Both the position numbers and the translations under genes were made by a program. From assembly GCA_017386965.1 (NCBI GenBank), contig JAFOGE010000064.1, forward strand, positions 1 to 18,157: a stretch of 18,157 bases of DNA. The letters are read 5' to 3'. Position 1 is the first letter of the stretch. Every line of letters starts with the position of its first letter. The DNA comes from Clostridia bacterium (lineage in GTDB: Bacteria; Bacillota; Clostridia; Oscillospirales; CAG-272). Positions 1 through 7,220 of this stretch are shown here, one piece after another. The notes beneath the pieces were generated by a model. The model was given only the letters and a program-made list of their open reading frames with translations, searched no databases and was not told the DNA's origin.

Positions 1-1105
1 CCAGGTGCAGGCCGCCGATGACGTTGAGATAAACGTCATTCTGATAGAATTTTAAGCCCAGACGTTTTTCAAGGACGGCGATGATGAGGCACATACGGTT
101 GTAATCAATGCCGTTTGTCGTTCTTCGCGGAGCAGGGAAGGCGGTCTGCGTGACCAGCGCCTGGATCTCGGCGATCAGGGGGCGCGTTCCCTCAAGGGTA
201 CAGACGGCACAGTTGCCCGAAATATTCTTCGGACGTCCCGCCAGGAGCATCTCGGAGGGGTTTTCGACCTCAATCAGTCCCTTGTCCCCCATCTCAAAGA
301 CGCCAATCTCATTGGTGGACCCGTAACGGTTCTTGATGGCGCGAATGATTCGGTAGGCTTTGTTTCGCACGCCCTCAAAGTAGAGGACGGCATCAACCAT
401 ATGCTCCAGCACCTTCGGTCCTGCGATCGTTCCCTCCTTGTTGACGTGCCCAACCATGATCACCGACATCCCAGCAGATTTGGCCTTGTTGATGAAGGAA
501 AGCGCGGTTTCCCGCACCTGGGAAACACTTCCCGGGGCAGAATTGACTCCTGCGGAATAGATGGTCTGGATAGAGTCAACGATCATTACGTCGGGCTTGA
601 GCCTTTCGGTTTCCTTGAGAATATTTTCGATATTGGTTTCGGTCAGGATCGAGAGATTGTTTCCCACGACACCGAGCCGCTCGGCGCGGAGCTTTAATTG
701 ACCGCCCGACTCCTCTCCGGAGATGTAGAGAACGCGCTTGGATGCTCCAAGTGCATCGCAGATCTGCATGAGAAGGGTGGATTTTCCGATTCCGGGCTCG
801 CCCGAAAGCAGGACGACCGATCCGTGCACAAGGCCTCCGCCAAGCACGCGGTCAAGCTCTCCAAGCCCTGTTTTTTGCCGCATGTATTTTGGAATCTCCA
901 GGTCGCGGAAGCCAACGGCATGGTTGTTCTCCGAAATTGGAAGCATACTGATCCGCTTCGGGGCGGCAGATGCAGAAGTAGGAGATGCCTCCTCCACGTC
1001 CTCCGCAAAGGAGTTCCAAGCACCGCAGGAGGGGCATTTGCCCATCCATTTCGGGGATTTGTATTCACATTCCGAGCAGATGTATACTGTTTTCAAGCCT
1101 TTCAT
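1..1105 (-). CDS. radA: DNA repair protein RadA (C-terminus cut off by window edge)
   Basis: RadA is a RecA-like ATPase that helps branch migration and processing of recombination intermediates. The visible 368 residues begin with a four-cysteine zinc finger (C10, C13, C24, C27), followed by a RecA core with Walker A GEPGIGKS (102-109), Walker B VMIVDSIQT (173-181) and the RadA signature loop at 258-262, here KNRYG rather than the usual KNRFG. The start of the Lon-protease-like C-terminal domain follows from about residue 285. The family is about 450 residues long, so roughly 80-90 are missing beyond position 1. The start at 1105 is preceded by a GGAGGG ribosome binding site. It lies 79 bases downstream of cwlD on the same strand but has its own promoter-like boxes in the gap. 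Identification is very secure. Confidence 0.96.
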   Translation of the reverse strand, partial: MKGLKTVYICSECEYKSPKWMGKCPSCGAWNSFAEDVEEASPTSASAAPKRISMLPISENNHAVGFRDLEIPKYMRQKTGLGELDRVLGGGLVHGSVVLLSGEPGIGKSTLLMQICDALGASKRVLYISGEESGGQLKLRAERLGVVGNNLSILTETNIENILKETERLKPDVMIVDSIQTIYSAGVNSAPGSVSQVRETALSFINKAKSAGMSVIMVGHVNKEGTIAGPKVLEHMVDAVLYFEGVRNKAYRIIRAIKNRYGSTNEIGVFEMGDKGLIEVENPSEMLLAGRPKNISGNCAVCTLEGTRPLIAEIQALVTQTAFPAPRRTTNGIDYNRMCLIIAVLEKRLGLKFYQNDVYLNVIGGLHL

Positions 1106-1140
1106 TCTGCTGCCCTCCGTCCTGTTTTATATCTGTCTCT

Positions 1141-1169
1141 ATTCTATCATAATTCCGGCCTGAAATCAA
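1141..1169 (-). promoter_or_regulatory. Sigma-A-like promoter of radA
   Basis: On the minus strand TTGATT (1169-1164) and TAGAAT (1146-1141) are separated by 17 bases, and a TGA immediately precedes the -10 box, giving an extended -10. The predicted transcript would start near 1134 and leave a leader of about 30 bases. This would let radA be expressed independently of cwlD. Seen by eye only. Confidence 0.6.
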
Positions 1170-1184
1170 GACCTTTCCGCAATT

Positions 1185-1925
1185 CTACTGCTGCTTTCCC
1201 TCCGTTTCGATCAGGGAAAGAGCGATCAGACGGGCAAGCTGCTCCTGGTAGCTTGGGTCACACAACGCTTTGGCCTCGGCCGGATTTGAGAGGAAGCCGC
1301 ATTCGATCAGAATGGCGGGACACTCTAAGTGGTGGAGCAAATAGATGCTTGAGCCGGCTTCCTTTGTCTGCCTTTTGTTTTGTGGCTGCAGCTGCTCTCG
1401 CACCGCGCTCTGCACTCCCTGTGCATAGAGGGCGGAGGCGGGATGATTTGGCGAATACCACACCTGCAATCCGCTGTACTGCGTTTTCGGATAGGCGTTC
1501 ATATGGATGCTGACAAACACCGCGTTTGGTGTTTGCTCTGCGAAGCGAAGGCGTGTTGCCAAATCCTGCTCCTTTTTGTGACCGATATAGTCCGACGTGG
1601 GATCGTATAAAAGGATATCCTCCTCCCTGGTCAGAAGTACTTGACGTCCGCAGGCGCGCAGTGCGTCTGCAACGAGGAGTGCCATTTGAAGATTGAGATC
1701 CTTTTCCAAAGCCCCGCTTTTGGCTACGGTTCCCGCATCTTCTCCGCCATGCCCGGGATCCAGGACATAGATTGGATATGAGGGGGCATTGCTTTGCGTA
1801 TTTTCCGATTGCGGCGGAAACGGGGAATTCTCTTGCGCAAGCAGGGAAAAGAGGTTGGAGAGAAGGAGGAGGCACAGAAAAAACAGAAAGAGCTCAGGAA
1901 GAATATGAGAAGCGCTTTTTTGCAT
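1185..1925 (-). CDS. cwlD: N-acetylmuramoyl-L-alanine amidase, CwlD-like
   Basis: A zinc amidase of the Amidase_3 family that cleaves the amide bond between muramic acid and the stem peptide. In Bacillus, CwlD acts in the forespore to make muramic delta-lactam in spore cortex. The 246-residue protein has an N-terminal hydrophobic segment (about 11-30) acting as signal or anchor, then the amidase domain from residue 51. Visible active-site residues are H59 in DPGHGGEDAG, E74 in GALEKDLN, H141 in SIHMNA and E208 in LIECGFLSNP. Length and the final IYLLHH...CGFLSNPAEA stretch match CwlD better than larger lytic amidases. GGAAAGGA (1943-1936) is the ribosome binding site, 10 bases before the start. 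A SigmaE-like promoter precedes it. It could be a vegetative amidase of the same family; the CwlD assignment is inference from size and promoter. Confidence 0.82.
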   Translation of the reverse strand: MQKSASHILPELFLFFLCLLLLSNLFSLLAQENSPFPPQSENTQSNAPSYPIYVLDPGHGGEDAGTVAKSGALEKDLNLQMALLVADALRACGRQVLLTREEDILLYDPTSDYIGHKKEQDLATRLRFAEQTPNAVFVSIHMNAYPKTQYSGLQVWYSPNHPASALYAQGVQSAVREQLQPQNKRQTKEAGSSIYLLHHLECPAILIECGFLSNPAEAKALCDPSYQEQLARLIALSLIETEGKQQ

Positions 1926-1957
1926 AATATGAGATTCCTTTCCGAAGGGGGTGCTCT

Positions 1958-1986
1958 ATTCTATCGCGTCCCTTTTCCGAATATGC
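1958..1986 (-). promoter_or_regulatory. Candidate SigmaE-type sporulation promoter of cwlD
   Basis: On the minus strand GCATATT (1986-1980) fits the Bacillus SigmaE -35 pattern kmATATT exactly. After 14 bases comes GATAGAAT (1965-1958), which matches the -10 pattern CATACAnT at 5 of 7 fixed positions. No sigma-A -35 lies at the right distance. The start would fall near 1950, about 25 bases before the start codon. Bacillus cwlD is known to be sporulation controlled. The match is by eye, and the consensus is from Bacillus rather than this organism. Confidence 0.4.
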
Positions 1987-2048
1987 AGGGTTTGTGGCCA
2001 AAAGGTTGAAAATATAGGATAAATATTGAATAATATGCATTTTATCTG

Positions 2049-2076
2049 TTGACTTTTTTTGATTTTGTTGTATAAT
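2049..2076 (+). promoter_or_regulatory. Sigma-A-like promoter of the nusB-recN operon
   Basis: TTGACT (2049-2054), a 16-base spacer and a perfect TATAAT (2071-2076) precede nusB. Transcription should begin near 2083, giving a leader of about 65 bases before the ATG at 2148. No other promoter as good is seen before argS, so this one probably drives ten genes. Confidence 0.75.
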
Positions 2077-2147
2077 AAATAATGGTTTATTATGCAATTC
2101 CACGCTCCGTTCGGAGCAGGAAAATGCTTGAAGAGAGGAAGATCGAT

Positions 2148-2558
2148 ATGACAAGAAAAGAGGCAAGAGAAGAGGCCTTCCGTTTGCTTTTTGAAACGGA
2201 TTTTCAATCCGAAAAGACGCCGGAGGAGATCTATGCTTGTGCTGTGGAGAATCGCGAATTCGAGGAGGATCCTTATCTCCGCACCGTTTATTTTGGGGTG
2301 CAAGAGCATATGGAGGAGCTGGATGCCATGATTCTGCGCCATTCCAATGGGTGGAAGCCCGGGCGCATTACCCCCGTATCCCGTGCCGCTATCCGCCTTT
2401 GCATCTACGAGATGCTCTATCTGTCCGATATCCCGTGCGCGGTATCCTTGAACGAGGCCGTCGAGCTGGTGAAGCGGTTTGACGACGGTAAGATGCGCGC
2501 GTTCGTCAACGGGCTTTTGAACGGAGCAAAGATGGAGATCGAGGCAAAGGCCGAATGA
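2148..2558 (+). CDS. nusB: Transcription antitermination factor NusB
   Basis: NusB pairs with NusE (ribosomal protein S10) on boxA RNA and keeps RNA polymerase processive on rRNA operons. The 136-residue protein starts MTRKEAREEAFRLLFETDF, the typical first helix, and ends with the conserved IRLCIYEMLY...P...SLNEAVELVKRF...FVNGLLN stretch of the family. The frame stays open upstream (to 2082, with another ATG at 2124), but the start at 2148 is chosen because AGAGGAA lies 7 bases before it and the N-terminus then matches the family. It is the first gene of the operon; its stop overlaps the start of the next gene in an ATGA. Confidence 0.95.
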   Translation: MTRKEAREEAFRLLFETDFQSEKTPEEIYACAVENREFEEDPYLRTVYFGVQEHMEELDAMILRHSNGWKPGRITPVSRAAIRLCIYEMLYLSDIPCAVSLNEAVELVKRFDDGKMRAFVNGLLNGAKMEIEAKAE

Positions 2559-3511
2559 TGGCAGAGTGCTTTGTTGGGATCGACACCAGTAATTACACGA
2601 CGTCGGTTGCCCTATGCTCCCGTGAAGGGGAGGTGCTTGCCAATTTGAAGCGGCTTCTTCCCGTCGGTGAGGGTGAATGCGGTCTGCGGCAAAGCGACGC
2701 CGTCTTTGCGCACGTGCGTAATCTGCCGATTCTGATGCAGGAGCTTCGTCCTTCCTTGGAGGGGAAGCGCATCCTTGCCGTCGGATATTCCGCACGGCCG
2801 CGCCAGGCAGAGGACTCCTATATGCCTTGCTTCCTTGCGGGGAAGGCTGCGGCAGAGAGCATGGCTGCGGCGCAGGGCTTGCCCCTATTTCCCTTTACGC
2901 ATCAAGACGGCCATATTATGGCGGCGCTCCATTCCGCAGGAAGGACCGATCTGCTTTCCGAAGGAACGCCGTTTGCGGCCTTTCACGTGTCCGGTGGGAC
3001 AACGGAGGTCCTACTCGTAACACCGGAAGAAGATGGCTTTTCGGTATCCCTTGCGGGAAAGACAGCAGATCTGCATGCGGGACAGGCCATTGACCGCGTG
3101 GGCGTGATGATGGGACTTCAATTCCCCTGCGGGCGCGAGATGGAGGCGCTGGCTTCCACCTTTACGGAGAAGATTCCAACGCCTCGCGTTTGTGTCAAGA
3201 ATGGCGATTGTAATCTTTCCGGTCTGCAGAACCTTGCGGAAAAGCTTTGGCGGGAGAGCGGCGACCGTGCGCGTGTCAGCGCATACGTTTTTGCCTTCCT
3301 CGGAAGAACCTTGCAAAAGATGACAGCGGCCTTGGACGAGGCCCATCCGGCGCTTCCCGTGATCTATGCGGGGGGTGTCATGAGCAACCGTTCCTTGCAA
3401 GCCCTCCTCGGAAAACGAAAGAACACCTATTTTGCAGAGCCTGCGTTTTCTGCTGACAACGCAGCGGGCATTGCTCTGCTTTGCAGAAATACTTTTTTGA
3501 AGAATTCTTGA
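2555..3511 (+). CDS. TsaD/Kae1-like M22 family paralog
   Basis: The 318-residue protein has the ASKHA fold signs of the TsaD/Kae1 family: GIDTSNYTTSVAL (8-20), the metal-binding pattern HQDGH (H116, H120), VSGGTT (145-150), SGL (222-224), GGVMSN (273-278) and D301 in SADNAAGIA. It departs from genuine TsaD, the tRNA t6A-forming transferase, in several places. ETSCDET is replaced by DTSNYTT, the GPGLxG loop by RPRQAEDSYMPCFLAG, SGGHT by SGGTT, and the acidic pair of the DDAAGEAFD stretch by LHAGQAID. It is therefore probably a paralog of unknown function, often annotated as peptidase M22. True peptidase activity is not expected. It overlaps nusB by four bases and occupies the place of folD in Bacillus. 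ATG codons at 2555 and 2558 are both possible starts. Confidence 0.75.
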   Translation: MMAECFVGIDTSNYTTSVALCSREGEVLANLKRLLPVGEGECGLRQSDAVFAHVRNLPILMQELRPSLEGKRILAVGYSARPRQAEDSYMPCFLAGKAAAESMAAAQGLPLFPFTHQDGHIMAALHSAGRTDLLSEGTPFAAFHVSGGTTEVLLVTPEEDGFSVSLAGKTADLHAGQAIDRVGVMMGLQFPCGREMEALASTFTEKIPTPRVCVKNGDCNLSGLQNLAEKLWRESGDRARVSAYVFAFLGRTLQKMTAALDEAHPALPVIYAGGVMSNRSLQALLGKRKNTYFAEPAFSADNAAGIALLCRNTFLKNS

Positions 3512-3535
3512 TCAAAAATCGGAAGGGAGGACGCC

Positions 3536-4759
3536 ATGAACCGTCAGAACGGAATGCTTTCCGTCACGCAGCTGAACGATTATTTGAAAATGTGGATGGA
3601 TGGGGACCGCGTTCTTTCCAATGTCTTTGTACGCGGGGAAATTTCCAATTTTACAGTCCCCAGGTCCGGGCATCTCTATTTTACCCTCAAGGATGAGGAG
3701 GGACAGCTGCGTGCGGTCATGTTCCGAACCTATACGAACCGACTTCCTTTCCGTCCCGAGGATGGAATGAAGGTGATCGCGCACGGACGTGTTTCGGTAT
3801 ACGGTGCATCCGGGCAGTATCAGCTCTACGTGGACGAGCTGCAACCGGACGGCGCAGGAGCGCTCGCCCTGCAATATGAGCAGCTCAAGAGGCGGCTTGA
3901 GGCGGAGGGCTTGTTTGACCCGGCGCGCAAAAAGCCGTTGCCCCTCATGCCACGCCGCATTGGCGTTGTCACCTCTCCCAGCGGAGCGGCGGTGCATGAT
4001 TTGCGAAACGTCTTGGGAAGACGGTTTCCGCTTGCTGAGATGATCCTCTTTCCATCGGCGGTACAAGGGGCAGAGGCCCCGGAGCAGTTGACGATGGGGA
4101 TTCAGTTCTTTGCTCTTACGGAAATGGTTGACGTGATCATCATCGGTCGTGGCGGAGGATCTGCCGAGGACCTTTGGGCCTTTAACGACGAAGGCCTGGC
4201 CAGAGCAATTGCGGATTGTCCGATCCCCGTGATTTCGGCCGTCGGACATGAGAGCGATTTCACGATTTGCGATTTCGTGGCTGACCGCCGTGCGCCTACC
4301 CCTTCGGCAGCGGCAGAGATTGCCGTCCCGGATAAGTCTGAGCTTTCACAGACACTTCTGATGCAGGGAATGCGGCTGCAGACGCTGATCAAGGGCCGCT
4401 TGAGCCGGGAGCGGCGTTTGTTGGATACACTTTCCCAAGCGCGTGTTCTGCAGCGTCCGGAGATGCTTCTGGACGGATTCCGTATGAGGCTCGCGGATCG
4501 CGAGGCAAGATTGGAGCGCGCATTAAAGGCGCGCATGGATGACCGACATCACGCGCTGGCGCAGATCAGCGGACGTTTGCATGCACTCAGCCCGCTTCTG
4601 ACACTGGCACGTGGATACGCCGCTGTTACGGTGGATGGAAAAAACGTTACCTCGGCACGTCAGATTCAAGCGGGAGATCCCATCGTGGTGCGCTTTTCGG
4701 ATGGATTTGCCGAGGCGGTTACGGAGCGCACCGGATTCTTCGAGGAAGGAGAAGGATGA
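3536..4759 (+). CDS. xseA: Exodeoxyribonuclease VII large subunit
   Basis: The catalytic subunit of exonuclease VII, which degrades single-stranded DNA from both ends together with XseB in the cytoplasm. The 407-residue protein has an N-terminal OB-fold (about 7-105), then the nuclease domain with GVVTSPSGAA (143-152), GRGGGSAEDLWAFN (204-217), GHESDFT (237-243) and RAPTPSAAAE (252-261). A helical region that would bind XseB covers roughly 265-350, and a beta-rich C-terminal tail follows. Length is normal for the family. GGGAGG precedes the start at good distance. Its last four bases overlap xseB, which is the usual translational coupling of the two subunits. Confidence 0.97.
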   Translation: MNRQNGMLSVTQLNDYLKMWMDGDRVLSNVFVRGEISNFTVPRSGHLYFTLKDEEGQLRAVMFRTYTNRLPFRPEDGMKVIAHGRVSVYGASGQYQLYVDELQPDGAGALALQYEQLKRRLEAEGLFDPARKKPLPLMPRRIGVVTSPSGAAVHDLRNVLGRRFPLAEMILFPSAVQGAEAPEQLTMGIQFFALTEMVDVIIIGRGGGSAEDLWAFNDEGLARAIADCPIPVISAVGHESDFTICDFVADRRAPTPSAAAEIAVPDKSELSQTLLMQGMRLQTLIKGRLSRERRLLDTLSQARVLQRPEMLLDGFRMRLADREARLERALKARMDDRHHALAQISGRLHALSPLLTLARGYAAVTVDGKNVTSARQIQAGDPIVVRFSDGFAEAVTERTGFFEEGEG

Positions 4760-5004
4760 ATATGGAACAGAAGGAAATGAAATTTGAGTCCTCTATGGAG
4801 CGCCTGGAGCAGATCGTGCGCGCTCTGGAGAGTGGCGACAGGGGGCTTGAGGAATCCTTGAAGCTCTACGAGGAAGGAATCACACTGGTTCGTTCCTGCA
4901 ATGAAGCCTTGGAGCAGGCAGAGCAGTCGGTCAAGCTTTTGCGCTTGCAGCCGGATGGCAGTGTAACGCTCGAGGACTTTCAAAACGGAGGTATGGGTTC
5001 ATGA
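4756..5004 (+). CDS. xseB: Exodeoxyribonuclease VII small subunit
   Basis: XseB is the small helical subunit, several copies of which wrap the long helices of XseA. The 82-residue product contains FESSMERLEQIVRALESG (10-27) and LEESLKLYEEGITL, the diagnostic two-helix pattern, then a short variable tail. It overlaps xseA by ATGA at 4756 and ispA by ATGA at 5001. A second in-frame ATG at 4762 is 9 bases from AAGGAG (4747-4752) and could be the true start; the difference is two residues. Confidence 0.95.
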   Translation: MNMEQKEMKFESSMERLEQIVRALESGDRGLEESLKLYEEGITLVRSCNEALEQAEQSVKLLRLQPDGSVTLEDFQNGGMGS

Positions 5005-5891
5005 CGAAAGAGGTTTTGGAGCTGATCCTGCACCGTGATGCGGTGATGACCGAGGATGCGATGCGCAAATGCTATACGGAGGATGAGGATCTTGCAACCC
5101 TTCTCAATTCCGAGCGATACAGTCTGTTTGCGGGAGGCAAGCGGATCCGTCCTGCTCTGACATTGGAGTTTTGCCGCTTGTTTGGCGGCGAGGATGAGGC
5201 CGCATTGCCCTTTGCCTGTGCCGTGGAAATGATCCACACCTATTCCTTGATCCATGACGATCTTCCTTGCATGGACAACGATGATCTGCGTCGCGGAAAA
5301 CCAACCAATCACAAGGTCTTTGGTGAAACGATGGCGCTTCTGGCAGGGGATTCCTTATTGACCGGTGCCTTCGAGATTGCCGCGTCGAACCAGGCCGCAG
5401 GTGCCGAGATCTCCGCAATGGCGGTAGCTTACCTTGCGCAGAATGCGGGACGCTACGGAATGGTCGGAGGCCAGGTGATCGACCTTGAGGGAGAACACAA
5501 AAAGCTGACCCTGGATCAGCTGATCAAGCTGCATTCCATGAAGACGGGAGCCCTGATTTCTGCCGCGGCCGTGATGGGTGCCTTGGCAGCAGGCGTGCCG
5601 CTGACCGATCCGCGTATGCGTGACGTCATCACCTATGCTGAGAACATCGGTCTGGCCTTCCAGATCGTGGATGACATTCTGGATCAAACGGGGGATGCAG
5701 AGGCACTTGGAAAGAACGTTGGTGTGGATGCGGAGCATCATAAGAACACCTTCCTCACCTTTTATTCCGTTGAGCAGGCACAGTTCTATGCCGACCGTCT
5801 GACGGCCGAGGCAGTGACGGCTCTTCGGAAGTATCCCGGCTCCGAAACGCTTTGCGCAATCGCGGAGTGGCTGGCCGAGAGAAAGGTGTAA
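5001..5891 (+). CDS. ispA: Polyprenyl synthetase, probable farnesyl diphosphate synthase
   Basis: Condenses DMAPP/GPP with IPP to give farnesyl diphosphate, the precursor for undecaprenyl and other isoprenoid chains. The 296-residue protein shows GGKRIRP (45-51), the first aspartate-rich motif DDLPCMD (86-92) followed by NDDLRRGKPTNHKVFGE, GMVGGQVID (153-161), and the second motif DDILD (224-228). The residues before the first motif (HTYSLIH) are those of bacterial type II farnesyl synthases such as the Geobacillus enzyme, so a C15 product is likely, though chain length is inferred. It overlaps xseB by four bases. The dxs gene that follows ispA in Bacillus is absent here; a DUF212 membrane protein follows instead. 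Confidence 0.92.
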   Translation: MTKEVLELILHRDAVMTEDAMRKCYTEDEDLATLLNSERYSLFAGGKRIRPALTLEFCRLFGGEDEAALPFACAVEMIHTYSLIHDDLPCMDNDDLRRGKPTNHKVFGETMALLAGDSLLTGAFEIAASNQAAGAEISAMAVAYLAQNAGRYGMVGGQVIDLEGEHKKLTLDQLIKLHSMKTGALISAAAVMGALAAGVPLTDPRMRDVITYAENIGLAFQIVDDILDQTGDAEALGKNVGVDAEHHKNTFLTFYSVEQAQFYADRLTAEAVTALRKYPGSETLCAIAEWLAERKV

Positions 5892-5906
5892 GCCCTTTTA
5901 CTCATC

Positions 5907-5932
5907 GGAAAGGACGCTTCCGCGTGGAAGCG
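5907..5932 (+). promoter_or_regulatory. Shine-Dalgarno sequence separated from the start codon by a hairpin
   Basis: GGAAAGGA (5907-5914) is followed at once by a perfect 7-base-pair hairpin, CGCTTCC (5915-5921), loop GCGT, GGAAGCG (5926-5932), then 11 bases to the ATG at 5944. Measured in a straight line the SD is too far (29 bases), but folding the hairpin brings it to about 11 bases. The 3' arm also contains GGAAG, 13 bases from the ATG, which may instead be a poor SD. No T-run follows, so it is not a terminator. Confidence 0.5.
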
Positions 5933-5943
5933 ATGATTTTGAA

Positions 5944-6408
5944 ATGTATACGTTCAAAGCGTTATTTACCAATTACTGGCTTCTTTCCGCCATGAGCGGT
6001 TGGTTGCTGGCACAGCTCCTAAAGATCTTTACGGGATTCTTTAAGCTGCAAAGCTTCTCGATTCGCGCACTGCTCTTCGGAACGGGAGGCATGCCAAGCT
6101 CTCATACGGCGGCCGTTACCGGCCTTTGCACGGCCTGTGCGGTGACGCACGGCTTTGGCTCTCCGCTTTTTGCCATTACCGCCCTTTTCTGCATTGTGAT
6201 CATGATCGATGCGACCGGCGTTCGTCGGGAAACCGGAATGCAGTCCCGTGCCTTGAATCAGATCATCGAGGAGCTTTTCAGCAACAACGGAAATTTTGAC
6301 CGCCAGTTCAAGGAGCTGATCGGACACACCCCGCTTCAGGTGTTTTTTGGGGCTGTTACCGGTGTCGGAGCGGCGCTTCTGCTTTCGCTGATCCCGGGAC
6401 TTCGATAA
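5944..6408 (+). CDS. DUF212 (divergent PAP2, YuiD-like) membrane protein
   Basis: A 154-residue membrane protein of the divergent PAP2 family (DUF212). Seen: hydrophobic segments at about 11-30, 57-66, 72-90 and 131-151; the conserved GGMPSSHTA (48-56), DATGVRRETGMQ (89-100) and KELIGHTPLQVFFGA (123-137). The PSSH motif and the later histidine recall PAP2 phosphatases, so a role on isoprenoid pyrophosphates or monophosphates is plausible next to ispA, but no activity is established for the family to my knowledge. The start at 5944 gives the usual NYWLLSAMSGWLLAQLLK beginning. It lies 52 bases after ispA and 9 before tlyA. Confidence 0.88.
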   Translation: MYTFKALFTNYWLLSAMSGWLLAQLLKIFTGFFKLQSFSIRALLFGTGGMPSSHTAAVTGLCTACAVTHGFGSPLFAITALFCIVIMIDATGVRRETGMQSRALNQIIEELFSNNGNFDRQFKELIGHTPLQVFFGAVTGVGAALLLSLIPGLR

Positions 6409-6417
6409 ACGAATTTT

Positions 6418-7203
6418 ATGAGAGCAGATTTGTATTTGAGTCAAAACGGCTATGCCCAAAGCCGTCAGCGCGCAAGACTTCTGATCGAGGAGGGCTGCGT
6501 GCAGATTGATGGGGAAGCGGTCAAAAAGCCGTCGCAGGAGATTTCTGAGGGAGCGCATACGGTCGAGGTGCGGGAGGTCTTGCCCTACGTTGGAAGGGGA
6601 GGACTAAAGCTGGAGGCCGCCTTGGATGCCTTTTCCTTGGACGTCCGCGATGCGCTTTGCCTGGACGTTGGGGCCTCTACGGGAGGCTTTACCGACTGCC
6701 TTTTGAAAAGGGGCGCGCGCTTTGTAACCGCGGTGGATTCGGGAAGCGACCAGCTGGCGCCCGCGTTACGGGAGGATCCCCGCGTTTGCTCCTTGGAGCG
6801 CAAAAACGCAAGAGAATTGACCTTGGCAGAGATCGGGGAGCCCGTGGATCTGATCGTCATGGACGTGTCCTTTATTTCTGCAACCTATCTTATCCCTTCC
6901 TTTCCCGCATGGATGAAGCCGGAGGCTTCGGCCGTGATTTTGATCAAGCCCCAGTTTGAGGTTGGCCGATCGATGCTTGGAAAGGGCGGGATTGTAAAGG
7001 ATCCCAAGGCGCACCGCATGGCAGTGGAGCGCGTTTTGGAATCGGCCGCCGCTTGCGGCTTGATTCCGGTCGGCTTGATCCCATCGCCTATCAAGGGTGG
7101 GGACGGAAACCGCGAATTTTTGGTGTGCATGACGCAAGGAAGGGAAGGCATTTTTCCCTTGCGCGCAGAGCAGATCCGCGCGATCTGCGATATAAAAAAA
7201 TAG
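6418..7203 (+). CDS. tlyA: TlyA family rRNA 2'-O-methyltransferase
   Basis: TlyA proteins methylate the ribose of rRNA nucleotides (C1409 of 16S and C1920 of 23S in mycobacteria). The 261-residue protein has an N-terminal S4 RNA-binding domain (about 1-55: MRADLYLSQ...RARLLIEEGCVQIDG), the hallmark VGRGGLKLEAAL (58-69), the SAM-binding loop DVGASTGGFTD (83-93), MDVSFIS (148-154) and IKPQFEVG (176-183). It is the Bacillus YqxC equivalent. The ATG is in the same frame as the stop of the preceding gene, with only three codons between, and no SD is visible, so it may be translated by reinitiation or coupling. Hemolysin annotation of this family is historical. Confidence 0.93.
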   Translation: MRADLYLSQNGYAQSRQRARLLIEEGCVQIDGEAVKKPSQEISEGAHTVEVREVLPYVGRGGLKLEAALDAFSLDVRDALCLDVGASTGGFTDCLLKRGARFVTAVDSGSDQLAPALREDPRVCSLERKNARELTLAEIGEPVDLIVMDVSFISATYLIPSFPAWMKPEASAVILIKPQFEVGRSMLGKGGIVKDPKAHRMAVERVLESAAACGLIPVGLIPSPIKGGDGNREFLVCMTQGREGIFPLRAEQIRAICDIKK

Positions 7204-7220
7204 CACACTGACGTACCAAA

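Noticed and set aside
2082..2147. N-terminal extension of NusB from an upstream start
   Set aside because: The extra residues are unlike NusB, begin at the predicted transcription start, and the ATG at 2148 has the better ribosome binding site.
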